Assembly (NCBI GenBank): GCA_016722655.1
Contig: JADKIR010000004.1
Location: 1,550,001-1,614,000 of the forward strand
Direction of reading: 5' to 3'
Origin: Cytophagaceae bacterium
Lineage (GTDB): Bacteria > Bacteroidota > Bacteroidia > Cytophagales > Spirosomataceae
Length of the DNA: 64,000 nt
Each line of letters starts with the position of its first letter. Position 1 is the first letter of the stretch. A program made the translations under genes and the position numbers. The notes beneath the pieces were generated by a model. The model was not told the origin of the DNA. It was given only the letters and a program-made list of their open reading frames with translations, and searched no databases. Positions 52,588 to 60,535 of this stretch are shown here, one piece after another.

Positions 52588-54136
52588 TGTCAGGAATAAG
52601 GCTCATTGCCCGTTCGGTTATTGCTGTAATGCTAAGACTGGGGTTAACACCAATGTTTGCAGAAATCATACTTCCATCACAAATCATCATATTTTCGTAA
52701 CCAAAAACCTGATTATCCCGGTTTATAACGCCTTCTGTTTCATCTTTTCCCATCACCGCTCCACCCAGAATGTGTGCCGTAGTAGGAATACCCAGTATGG
52801 TTTCGATGTTCATTACCATGGCTTTACCATCAATGATTTTCTCCATTTTTCGGGCCAGCTCCTGAGCTTTGGGATTATTGCCTTCGGGAGGTGGACCACT
52901 GCTGAGTCGGGAGGTCATATTTCCGAGAAGACCTTTTGAAAATCGTAGTGTAGAATCAATACTTTCCATATAGAGCATGATGAGGGTGCGTTTGCTCCAA
53001 TCGTCAATGGCAAAAGCTTTCAAATGGCTCCTGGGTTCGGTGAAAAGCTTGGAAACGGCTTTTATAGCCCTAGAAATCATGGAGTTGCCTGAGACCATGG
53101 GTGCAAAAAACAACCTCCAGAATCCGGAGCCGGCAGAGTATTTTACGGGTTCTACATGGCGGCTCTCGTCCAGCTGGATTATTGAACCTATAGCGATTCC
53201 CTCGGTCATATCCACTTTTTGAAAAGTGGTAACACCGATAAGGCTCTCAGAGTTGGTTCTGACATCATGCCCGAGTTTATCAGAAAGATTGGGCAGACTT
53301 GTGCGTTTTAAATTTAAAAGTAGTTTAACAGTTCCCATCACTCCTCCGGCAAAAATTACCCCTTTGGCTGTTATTTTTTGCGTTTTTCCGAAAGTGGGAA
53401 AAGTAGGTTTGTAAAATACTTCATAACCGTTTTCACCATGTGTTCCTATTGGTTTTACATCAAAAACACGGCTTTCGGCCAAAATTTTTGCTCCGGCTTT
53501 TTGTGCCAGATGCAGGTAATTTTTATCCAGGGTATTTTTGGCATTGAACCTGCAGCCTACCATACAACCACCGCAAAGGCAGCAACCGGTGCGGTCGGGT
53601 CCCTGGCCATCAAAATATGGGTCAGGTACGGTGACTTCGGGTTTTCCAAAATACACAGCCACATCGGTTTTTTCGAAAGACCCGGGCTTTCCGATTTCAG
53701 TGGCGAGCTGTTGCATGGCTTTGTCGCTCCGGCTCATGTAGGGGTGAGGCACTGCACCCAGCATTTTCTTTCCTAATGCATAAAACGGAGTGAGTTCTGA
53801 CTTCCAGTCGGTGAGTTTGGCCCAAGATCCTGTGTTGAAATATTCATTTTTGGGAATGGGGAGGGTGTTGGCATATACCAACGAGCCACCACCTACACCA
53901 GTGCCACTGAGTACGGTCACATGGCGGAAAAACGAGAGTTTGAAAATTCCTCTTAGTCCTAAAGCGGGCATCCAGAGCCATTTTCTGAGATTCCAGTTGG
54001 TTTTAGGGAAGTCATCGGGTTTGTTAAACCATTTTCCTTGCTCGATTACCAGCACATTATAGCCTTTTTGGGAAAGTCGTAATGCGGAAACCGAGCCCCC
54101 AAAACCGCTGCCGATAATGATGTAGTCATATTCCAT
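52580..54136 (-). CDS. GMC-family FAD-dependent oxidoreductase
   Basis: The 518-residue flavoprotein starts with an ADP-binding fold (YDYIIIGSGFGGSVSALRLS, VIEQGK) and has GMC features: TGVGGGSLVYANTLP, and the C-terminal PTTAHILGGAVMG and NPSLSITAITERA. This subgroup resembles cholesterol-oxidase-like enzymes. The cysteine motif CCLCGGCMVGC, near residue 185, is typical of that branch and could hold a metal or cluster. The substrate, a sterol or another alcohol, is unknown. No signal peptide is seen. It stands alone, with the repeat region upstream. Confidence 0.9.
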   Translation of the reverse strand: MEYDYIIIGSGFGGSVSALRLSQKGYNVLVIEQGKWFNKPDDFPKTNWNLRKWLWMPALGLRGIFKLSFFRHVTVLSGTGVGGGSLVYANTLPIPKNEYFNTGSWAKLTDWKSELTPFYALGKKMLGAVPHPYMSRSDKAMQQLATEIGKPGSFEKTDVAVYFGKPEVTVPDPYFDGQGPDRTGCCLCGGCMVGCRFNAKNTLDKNYLHLAQKAGAKILAESRVFDVKPIGTHGENGYEVFYKPTFPTFGKTQKITAKGVIFAGGVMGTVKLLLNLKRTSLPNLSDKLGHDVRTNSESLIGVTTFQKVDMTEGIAIGSIIQLDESRHVEPVKYSAGSGFWRLFFAPMVSGNSMISRAIKAVSKLFTEPRSHLKAFAIDDWSKRTLIMLYMESIDSTLRFSKGLLGNMTSRLSSGPPPEGNNPKAQELARKMEKIIDGKAMVMNIETILGIPTTAHILGGAVMGKDETEGVINRDNQVFGYENMMICDGSMISANIGVNPSLSITAITERAMSLIPDKK

Positions 54137-54228
54137 TTAAGATTGAAAGATATTTATTTGAAATTTAGATAAAAATCCCGGAATGTAGATTTTAATTTTT
54201 TCAAATTATTTTTCGTGATGCAAAAATT

Positions 54229-54385
54229 CGGCTAAAGCCGGGATTTTGGTTGAGTTTAAATATAATCTCCAGCTAAAGCTGGAGGGAATTGAATTAGATG
54301 GGAAATTTGAAGAATATATTCAATAGAAATGGGCTTCAGCCCATTTATAAAAATTTGAAACAAGATTATCATTGGCTTTAGCCAA
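54229..54385. repeat. Cluster of four short palindromic hairpins (REP-like)
   Basis: Four short palindromes share a GGCTNNAGCC-like core: CGGCTAAAGCCG (54229-54240), CTCCAGCTAAAGCTGGAG (54267-54284), AAATGGGCTTCAGCCCATTT (54327-54346) and TTGGCTTTAGCCAA (54372-54385). The first two have loop TAAA; the last two read as the reverse complement (TTCA, TTTA), so the set is arranged head to head. This resembles repetitive extragenic palindromes. It lies upstream of the GMC gene and downstream of gpsA. Confidence 0.65.
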
Positions 54386-54420
54386 ATTTTTGCAACGATA
54401 TTATTTTTCTTGGACGAAAA

Positions 54421-54542
54421 TGCCCACGTGAGGGGGTGAGCGGCATGTTTGAGCCCCCGCACCACGCCCCAAGCGTGGGAGGAGGCGAGTAGCGAACACC
54501 CGACCACCTGCTGATGGCTGATAAGCCGGCAGCTGGTGGGCA
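54421..54542. ncRNA. GC-rich structured element, possible ncRNA or mobile repeat
   Basis: About 120 nt of GC-rich sequence stands out in this AT-rich genome. TGCCCAC (54421-54427) and GTGGGCA (54536-54542) can close it. Inside are GGGGG/CCCCC (54432-54436 with 54454-54458), CCACGC/GCGTGG around a 5-nt loop (54462-54478), and CCACC-T-GCTG paired with CAGC-T-GGTGG (54504-54513 with 54530-54539), capped by GGC/GCC. The closing helix and the last hairpin share bases, so they would be alternative structures. No credible ORF is present. The strand is unknown. Confidence 0.4.
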
Positions 54543-54556
54543 CGCCAAAACAAACC

Positions 54557-55543
54557 TTAAATAAGCTTATCTTTCAGACTCTCGAAGGCTTTGAGCAATG
54601 GGGCTTTTTTGTATAAAATCTGATATGAAAAATCAAGAATGGGCATGTTTACGCCCAGGTTTTTGTTGATTTCCTGAATGCTTTTTGTTGCAAAATACCC
54701 CTCGGCTATCATTTTCATCTCCATTTGGGCGGTGGAAACTGAGTAACCGCGGCCTATCATGTTGCCAAAGGTGCGGTTGCGGCTAAACTGCGAGTAAGCC
54801 GTAACGAGCAGGTCGCCGAGGTAGGCGGAGGCGTTGATTTGGCGTTGGAACGGTGAGATTTTGTCCACAAAACGCTCGATTTCGAGCATGGCGTTGGAAA
54901 CCATCACGGCCTGGAAGTTGTCGCCGGCACCCAATCCATGCGTGATACCGCAGGCAAGGGCCACGATGTTTTTCATGACGGCGGCGTATTCGACCCCGTC
55001 GATATCGGTAGAAGGGGAGGTTTTGACGTAGCGGTTGGCCATCATGACGGCAAAAGCTTGGGCGGTGTCGATGCCTTCGGAGGCAATGGTGAGATATGAC
55101 TGTTTTTCGAGAGCGATCTCCTCGGCGTGGCATGGTCCGGCGATGGCAGCAAGGTTTTTTTTGTCGATTTGGAATTGAGCCGAAAGCCAGTCTGTGACCA
55201 GTAAATTTTTTCCGGGAACTATCCCTTTAACCCCCGATACGACCTTTTTACCCATGAAGTTTTCGGGACCGAGCTCGGCCAACGCCGACTCTACAAATGC
55301 CGCCGGGATGGCCAAAACTGCCCATTCGGTGCCTTTGAGAGCATCTTTGAGGCTGTGATAGGGCTTAACCTTTGAGGGGTGCAGCTCTATGCCACTGAGG
55401 TATTCGGGGTTATGATGGTGCTTTTTGATATGGTTGATGGCCTCGGTATTGCGGAGCCACCATTTGATTTTATGGTTATTGTCGGTAAGTATTTTGATGA
55501 GAGCGGTAGCCCAGCTGCCTCCCCCGATAACGGTTATGGTCAT
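54557..55543 (-). CDS. gpsA: Glycerol-3-phosphate dehydrogenase [NAD(P)+]
   Basis: The 328-residue enzyme reduces dihydroxyacetone phosphate to sn-glycerol-3-phosphate for phospholipid synthesis. The dinucleotide-binding loop is VIGGGSWATALIKIL, followed by WWLRN. Conserved segments include LAIPAAFV, GVKGIVPG, AGPCHAEE, the catalytic lysine in GVEYAAVMKNIVALACGI (near residue 192) and AYLGDLLVTAYSQFSRNR. The central part of the gene is distinctly more GC-rich than its neighbours. It stands alone between the GC-rich element and the large secreted protein. Confidence 0.96.
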   Translation of the reverse strand: MTITVIGGGSWATALIKILTDNNHKIKWWLRNTEAINHIKKHHHNPEYLSGIELHPSKVKPYHSLKDALKGTEWAVLAIPAAFVESALAELGPENFMGKKVVSGVKGIVPGKNLLVTDWLSAQFQIDKKNLAAIAGPCHAEEIALEKQSYLTIASEGIDTAQAFAVMMANRYVKTSPSTDIDGVEYAAVMKNIVALACGITHGLGAGDNFQAVMVSNAMLEIERFVDKISPFQRQINASAYLGDLLVTAYSQFSRNRTFGNMIGRGYSVSTAQMEMKMIAEGYFATKSIQEINKNLGVNMPILDFSYQILYKKAPLLKAFESLKDKLI

Positions 55544-55624
55544 TTGATGAATCGTTTTTCGGGTGCAAATTTACGAAATTTACTCCCCGATGATAATTAT
55601 AATCTGAGTCCGGTTACATTGCAT

Positions 55625-58600
55625 TTATCTGAAATACAAGCCCAGACTTTCAAGGGTAGTTTTTTGGTCCGGAGTGATAAAATACAGGAACTGGTCTTCA
55701 CCCAAATAGAGCTTTTTAGGGATACGGGTACCAATGGCGGTGTTAACAGGTTTTATGATTTTTTCAAAAAACTCATCAAAGTCGCAATAGTATCCGTTTT
55801 CGCCCAGAAGAGGTATTTCAAAAGCCACTTTTTTGCCATAGATCATAAAACTTCCTTTTCTGATGATTTTCTCAGCCGGGCTCTCTTTTTGAAGTTCCAG
55901 GTCTTTGGTAGTATTGACCTTGTCGATGTTATCGAGGTATTGCTGCACCTGAATTTGATTCTCGCTGAGAAAAGACAGAAACTCGGGTATTTTTTGATTT
56001 GTGACGTTTTCAAACAAAACCCTGACGTGGGTGTCTTCGTCAAACATGTCATTGGCAGTATATGAAGGAGCTTTTGCCCTATACATTTTTACGGCTTCAT
56101 TGAGTTCTGCTTCTGTTTTAGCTTTGATTAATTTACTGACTGACAAAGTTTTAAACATATCCAGGATTTCTTTTTTGCCAGGTGTAGAGCCGGAATACGT
56201 TACCATTTTTACATTGAAATCATCGGTAGTAGCTGCAAAAAAGTATTTTGACTGATTGTCGTAATACTGCTGAATATTGGCTGGTAAGCCTTTGTCGGCC
56301 CGAAGTACATTGATAAATGACTGCGGAAAGTATATTTTTTCGAAATACATATCTTCAGTACCCGATTGCTCTTTTATTTGCCTGAAAGTAAATCCAATGC
56401 TGTAAAAATATTGATAGTATTCCTCGTCGTCAACTTTAAATTTGGCAATAAAATCATCAATGTTTTCCGGTGATTTTTCAATGCTTGTAATTTTCAAAAC
56501 AGAACCCGGCAGGAATTTTTCGACTGATTTTTTTAGAATATCCGAGATAAAATCCTCTTCTGTTTTTGTTACATAATCTTTGATGTCAATCTCCACGTGG
56601 TCTTTGAGGTATTGGAAAACCTGCTGGGCATTTTCGAAATATTCGATTCCTGATGCCTCGATTTTTTCTATATCTGAATCTGCAATGAGGTCATTGGTTT
56701 TAAGGAAATTCAAAACGGTGTCTTTTTGGAGCATATTTGAAACTGCCTGCTCTACCACTTCTACTGCGGCTTGTTGTACGTCGGTTTCGATATAAAACCC
56801 TACTTTTTCCTGTAGTTCAGATATTTTTTCCGGTGACAACATTATCAGATGCGACTGGAATTTTTCATCCTTAAACATCCTGATTTTCTTCTCGGCGTCA
56901 CCCCAGGCTGCATTGATATTTCCAATTATTTGTGACGGATAGCCCGACAAACCCAAAGCCATATAGCTGTTGGGGTCATAAGTGAGCGAATCGAGATATT
57001 CGACGCCATTGGCTTTGAATCCATATTCTATATGAACAGGTTTTCCGGCTTCTTCTTTTGCTGCCTGATCAAAATTGTCATGTAGGGCTTCGGGTTGGAA
57101 ACTATCACCGGCTTTTTGTTTGATGGCTTCGAAAGTGTTTCTTAGCTCCACCAAATCTTTGATTTCGGTAATGGCCGGAAGCTGACCTATGTAATCAGAA
57201 GATGACATGAGCGACCTGCTGATTAAAAGGTCTTTGTAGTTGTTTGATTTGGCACTGCGGTTGTCAAGAATTAACTGCCTAAGGTTAGCTCCTGCCGGAA
57301 TATAAGCCATGCTTTGCAGATTTTCGGCGACACCCATGAGGGTCTCGATACTGTTGCTGCGGTCAAAATAGGCGGTATTTCCTACCATTTTTTTGATTCC
57401 GGCCATTTTGTTTTTAACGACTTCAAACTGGGCTTCGTCTAATAGCATCAGGGCTTTTTCTTCAAATGAGGGTTTAGGGAAAAGACTCATTTCGTTGCCT
57501 ATCAGAAGTAAACGTTTTGGATGGCCGACGTCGGAAAGGTAGTCGTTAAATAGCTGGATATTAGGGTCTGAAATCCAGAAGTGTGATTTGATTTTATAGA
57601 TTTGCTCCAGAAATTTTCCGAAAGTAGGGTTGTCGCTCACTACCGAGAAGTCCTCGAAGGTTCGTTTGTAAGTATCATTCCCGATTTTGATTTGCAAGTC
57701 ATCCTGGCTGAAAGTCATGAAGTCATTGATGTTGAAACCGGGGATAAATTTATCAAGATTGATTTTTTCTTTTTTTACAATATCATCGATAGGAATGGTG
57801 TTGAGGCTTATTTTATCAATCTTTAGCTCGGGAATCAACTGGCTGACAGCAGCTGCGAGTTTTTTGTAATAATCAAGCTTGCTCAGGCCCGTGAAATCAG
57901 ACTTTTTCAAAATCACACTACCGGGGATTTTCTCAAGAATGCGGCTTTTTTCCAAAAGCTTGTAATCTTTTATCTGGCTTTTCAGGCTATTGGAATTTTG
58001 ACCGGAGAGCAAGCCGGCATATTGCAGCGAGTCAATTTTTGACAATTGGCTTTTTCTAAAACTATCATAGTTTTCATAAAAGAGATTTCGGGCTGCTGCA
58101 TAGAAGAATACGTTGAAGTCGCGGTAAATGTCCACTTCATCTTTTTCGAGCCAACGGAGGGCATCAGCCAAAACCAGGTCAGAAATCAAGCCGGCCGATT
58201 GCAGGCTTTTCATGGTGGAGATATAATATGGCCTTACTTTCTCATTGTTGTAGGTGTATTTGAGCGGGTTGTTCTGGTCATATTGCAAATTTACATCGAA
58301 GCTCATTTTCGCACCAAAAATGGGCTTGAGCCTAAACTTTTCAGGCGATTTTTTCAGGTTTACTTTTTCGAAGTTTTTGGCCATATCGAGATAGCCCAGA
58401 AAACCCAGCATGGCGGTTTTGTTCATGAGCAGGCTATCGACCGACTTAAGTATGCCGCCATAAATATCCAGCATACTTTTTTGTTCTTCTTTCAGGGTGA
58501 CTTTTGAATCAAATATCGCAAGGGGTTGTCCATCAAGCAGATAGCCGTTTATTATCTTTTCTCCCTCGTCGTTGAGTATGTTTTCTTTCTTGAGAGTACT

Positions 58601-58741
58601 TACCATTTTTGCCATTTCGGCTCTGGTGTAGATTTTTTCGTGCTGGGTGATCTGGTCTGTCAGTGCCTGCATCTGTGGGAACTGTGCTTTGGCGGCAATC
58701 CGGAGGCCCAAAATCAAAGCAATGAATATTATTTTTTTCAT
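55625..58741 (-). CDS. Large secreted protein of unknown function
   Basis: The 1038-residue protein has a signal peptide (MKKIIFIALILGLRIAAKAQ) and no other membrane segment, lipobox or sorting tail. It is rich in Lys, Asp, Tyr and Leu and looks predominantly alpha-helical, with recurring segments on the pattern LKSVDSLLMNKTAMLGFL and ILDMFKTLSVSKLIKAKTEAE. I recognise no domain. It is a single gene on the minus strand with a terminator-bearing region upstream. A periplasmic or secreted role is likely; nothing more can be said. Confidence 0.7.
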   Translation of the reverse strand: MKKIIFIALILGLRIAAKAQFPQMQALTDQITQHEKIYTRAEMAKMVSTLKKENILNDEGEKIINGYLLDGQPLAIFDSKVTLKEEQKSMLDIYGGILKSVDSLLMNKTAMLGFLGYLDMAKNFEKVNLKKSPEKFRLKPIFGAKMSFDVNLQYDQNNPLKYTYNNEKVRPYYISTMKSLQSAGLISDLVLADALRWLEKDEVDIYRDFNVFFYAAARNLFYENYDSFRKSQLSKIDSLQYAGLLSGQNSNSLKSQIKDYKLLEKSRILEKIPGSVILKKSDFTGLSKLDYYKKLAAAVSQLIPELKIDKISLNTIPIDDIVKKEKINLDKFIPGFNINDFMTFSQDDLQIKIGNDTYKRTFEDFSVVSDNPTFGKFLEQIYKIKSHFWISDPNIQLFNDYLSDVGHPKRLLLIGNEMSLFPKPSFEEKALMLLDEAQFEVVKNKMAGIKKMVGNTAYFDRSNSIETLMGVAENLQSMAYIPAGANLRQLILDNRSAKSNNYKDLLISRSLMSSSDYIGQLPAITEIKDLVELRNTFEAIKQKAGDSFQPEALHDNFDQAAKEEAGKPVHIEYGFKANGVEYLDSLTYDPNSYMALGLSGYPSQIIGNINAAWGDAEKKIRMFKDEKFQSHLIMLSPEKISELQEKVGFYIETDVQQAAVEVVEQAVSNMLQKDTVLNFLKTNDLIADSDIEKIEASGIEYFENAQQVFQYLKDHVEIDIKDYVTKTEEDFISDILKKSVEKFLPGSVLKITSIEKSPENIDDFIAKFKVDDEEYYQYFYSIGFTFRQIKEQSGTEDMYFEKIYFPQSFINVLRADKGLPANIQQYYDNQSKYFFAATTDDFNVKMVTYSGSTPGKKEILDMFKTLSVSKLIKAKTEAELNEAVKMYRAKAPSYTANDMFDEDTHVRVLFENVTNQKIPEFLSFLSENQIQVQQYLDNIDKVNTTKDLELQKESPAEKIIRKGSFMIYGKKVAFEIPLLGENGYYCDFDEFFEKIIKPVNTAIGTRIPKKLYLGEDQFLYFITPDQKTTLESLGLYFR

Positions 58742-58791
58742 GATATTTAAGATTTCCTCAAAAATAAGGGATTTTAAATAAGGTTATGCCT

Positions 58792-58829
58792 GAAAACCAA
58801 AAAAGCAGCGATTTTGGGTCGCTGCTTTT
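58792..58829. terminator. Terminator, first copy of a duplicated 37-nt hairpin
   Basis: GCAGCGA and TCGCTGC pair around TTTTGGG (58805-58825), with A-run and T-run flanks that make it active in both directions. The same 37 nt, with one difference, recur at 62751-62787. Here it ends the lipoprotein genes read leftward from 61936. Confidence 0.88.
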
Positions 58830-58857
58830 CTTCTAATGAAATAATTTGCAATAATTA

Positions 58858-59331
58858 TCAGATCCCATTTTTTACCAATTTTCCATCTTCATATTTCCCG
58901 ATTTCTGATTTCAAAATGGGAGAACTTGCTCCACCTTCAAGATAAATAATCAAAGTTTGCCAATTTTTAGGCACAAATTCAGTGTAAATCTTATAGTCTT
59001 TAAAGTTTCCAAGTCCAATATTTAATTCTTTGTCGTTTGAAAGCGTAACAATAAGCTTTATTGTACCTTCACCAGTTTTTGAATTTTCTTTGATTTTTAG
59101 TGGGGTTGGCTCACTAACATTTATCATTTTTAAGTTCTCAAAAACGAGTACCGGGCTTCCATTGCTTTTTAAGGTATTGAGATTCACATCCTCGATATAA
59201 ATCTTAAAATCCTTAATTTCAATATTTTCATTGTTGTTGAAAATAAAATTTGGCTCCGATGTCGGCTCAATTAATTTTGAGCAGGAAGAAATTAAAATTA
59301 GTAATGGGAAAAATTTGGCAATTGTTTTCAT
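58858..59331 (-). CDS. Lipoprotein of unknown function
   Basis: The 157-residue protein has a lipoprotein signal (lipobox LISSC, Cys17) and a beta-rich mature part (EIKDFKIYIEDVNLNTL, GTIKLIVTLSNDKELNIG). It has no known domain. It is the last gene of a minus-strand group of four (lipoprotein, barrel and two lipoproteins) that ends at the terminator at 58792. The weakly similar lipoprotein at 59413 contains a comparable C-terminal YLDGEALL/YLEGGASS segment, so the two may be related. Confidence 0.75.
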   Translation of the reverse strand: MKTIAKFFPLLILISSCSKLIEPTSEPNFIFNNNENIEIKDFKIYIEDVNLNTLKSNGSPVLVFENLKMINVSEPTPLKIKENSKTGEGTIKLIVTLSNDKELNIGLGNFKDYKIYTEFVPKNWQTLIIYLEGGASSPILKSEIGKYEDGKLVKNGI

Positions 59332-59412
59332 ATTGCAGAGATATAAAATTTTCTAATTATTTAAAATATAAGTTAATTGTATAGAGTTTTTCTGAATTGT
59401 TTTCCGTAAAAA

Positions 59413-59889
59413 CTACCCCGCAACCATCGTATTTTTATCCTGATTTAATAGTGCTTCCCCATCCAAATAAATCAGATAATTGAGTTGTTTTTCAGGATTA
59501 TAGAATTCAGGTAAAATTGATTTGAAAAAAAGATTATTGGTCGATTTTTGACCATTTGAATATTCCGATTGGGTATTGTTGACACTATAATAGAAATAAG
59601 TTTTTAAGTTATCAATCGATAATTCTCCTTGTCTGGGTAAATTTTGACTTAATTTCTCTCCAAAATATAAGGTTGATCTGTTAAATATCAAGGTTGAGTC
59701 GGCTCCATTTTTAGCACCATTTTTTATCACAATTTTTGAAATATCAAAAGTCGTTTCTTCCAGATTTCTGATAAATTTTGGATCCTTTTTTTCACAGGAA
59801 AACATATTCAAAAGCAATATTAAATATAAAAGGTTTTTCAAACTACTGTTAATTTTAAGCTTAATTATATTTTTTAAAACCTTTTCCAT
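59413..59889 (-). CDS. Lipoprotein of unknown function
   Basis: The 158-residue protein has an unusually long lysine-rich N-terminal region before its hydrophobic segment and lipobox (LLLNMFSC, Cys32), followed by EKKD. The mature part is beta-rich (TFDISKIVIKNGAKNGADST, LNYLIYLDGEALL) without known motifs. It begins one base after the stop of the barrel gene upstream and is certainly co-transcribed with it. Its lysine-rich start could mean that the true start lies further in, but no later in-frame ATG precedes the lipobox closely enough. Confidence 0.7.
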   Translation of the reverse strand: MEKVLKNIIKLKINSSLKNLLYLILLLNMFSCEKKDPKFIRNLEETTFDISKIVIKNGAKNGADSTLIFNRSTLYFGEKLSQNLPRQGELSIDNLKTYFYYSVNNTQSEYSNGQKSTNNLFFKSILPEFYNPEKQLNYLIYLDGEALLNQDKNTMVAG

Positions 59890-59890
59890 A

Positions 59891-60481
59891 TCAATTTTTT
59901 AATATCGGACAAGTTAGCTTTAAAGAACTTATCAGTTCTGTATTTAATTTACTTTTATATATCGAAAAATTACCCCATATAGAAAAGTGGGCTGTAGTAC
60001 AAAGATTTAAATTCAAATCACCATGGAAAACACCAGATGATTCTTTGTTAAATCTTCCTGACTCCATGGCATATTGCAAATTAGTGGGAGCGTTGGGGTC
60101 TATTAAATGTCTAATTCCACCATTTGAGTATTTTTGATAAAGTTGCAGCCCATAACCAAATCCGATATTTATTTTAGATTTAAAGACAGATTGATTAAGA
60201 TTCAATACAAGTTTGGTTGAATTTATTTGATTTTCATTATTTACAAAATTGGGTACTACTTCTTCAGTTTTTATTGAGGATCTGGAATTTTGTATTTGAA
60301 TACCTCCATAAGTGTTTTTTGCAATTTTTCTGTTGTAAGTACATCCAAAGGCATTTCCCCATAAATCTCCAGAGGTGAAGAAAGTTTTGCCAAATTGAAA
60401 TTGGAAATTTCTTTCCTGGCCATTAGAAAATAAAGGGTTAAAAATCAAAACTATTAAAAGGGTATATAATACTTTCATCAT
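59891..60481 (-). CDS. Probable outer-membrane beta-barrel protein
   Basis: The 196-residue protein has a signal peptide (LLIVLIFNPLFSNGQ) and alternating amphipathic strands (NFQFQFGKTFFTSGD, KINIGFGYGLQLYQK, SGVFHGDLNLNLCTTAHFSIWG) typical of small outer-membrane barrels. The last residues do not end in the usual aromatic. It is between the FN3 lipoprotein (54 bp upstream) and the lipoprotein gene that follows one base later. It may anchor or export its lipoprotein neighbours, which is inference from the order. Confidence 0.7.
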   Translation of the reverse strand: MMKVLYTLLIVLIFNPLFSNGQERNFQFQFGKTFFTSGDLWGNAFGCTYNRKIAKNTYGGIQIQNSRSSIKTEEVVPNFVNNENQINSTKLVLNLNQSVFKSKINIGFGYGLQLYQKYSNGGIRHLIDPNAPTNLQYAMESGRFNKESSGVFHGDLNLNLCTTAHFSIWGNFSIYKSKLNTELISSLKLTCPILKN

Positions 60482-60506
60482 TATTTCGATTCTTTTTTAA
60501 TTAAAT

Positions 60507-60527
60507 GGGAGGGTATTAAACCCTCCC
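60507..60527 (-). terminator. Stem-loop between genes of the minus-strand group
   Basis: GGGAGGGT and ACCCTCCC form a perfect 8-bp stem around 5 nt. On the minus strand it is followed by ATTTAATT rather than a clean T-run, so it could be an attenuating hairpin between the FN3 lipoprotein gene and the barrel gene. Confidence 0.5.
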
Positions 60528-60535
60528 GTAATTTT

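Noticed and set aside
54256..54543. 95-codon minus-strand ORF across the hairpin repeats and the GC-rich element
   Set aside because: It reads through palindromes and structured DNA, has no family likeness or plausible start, and its composition reflects the repeats.
55379..56065. 228-codon plus-strand ORF antisense to gpsA and the large secreted protein
   Set aside because: It spans the 5' end of one real gene and the 3' end of another in antisense and shows no protein-like features.
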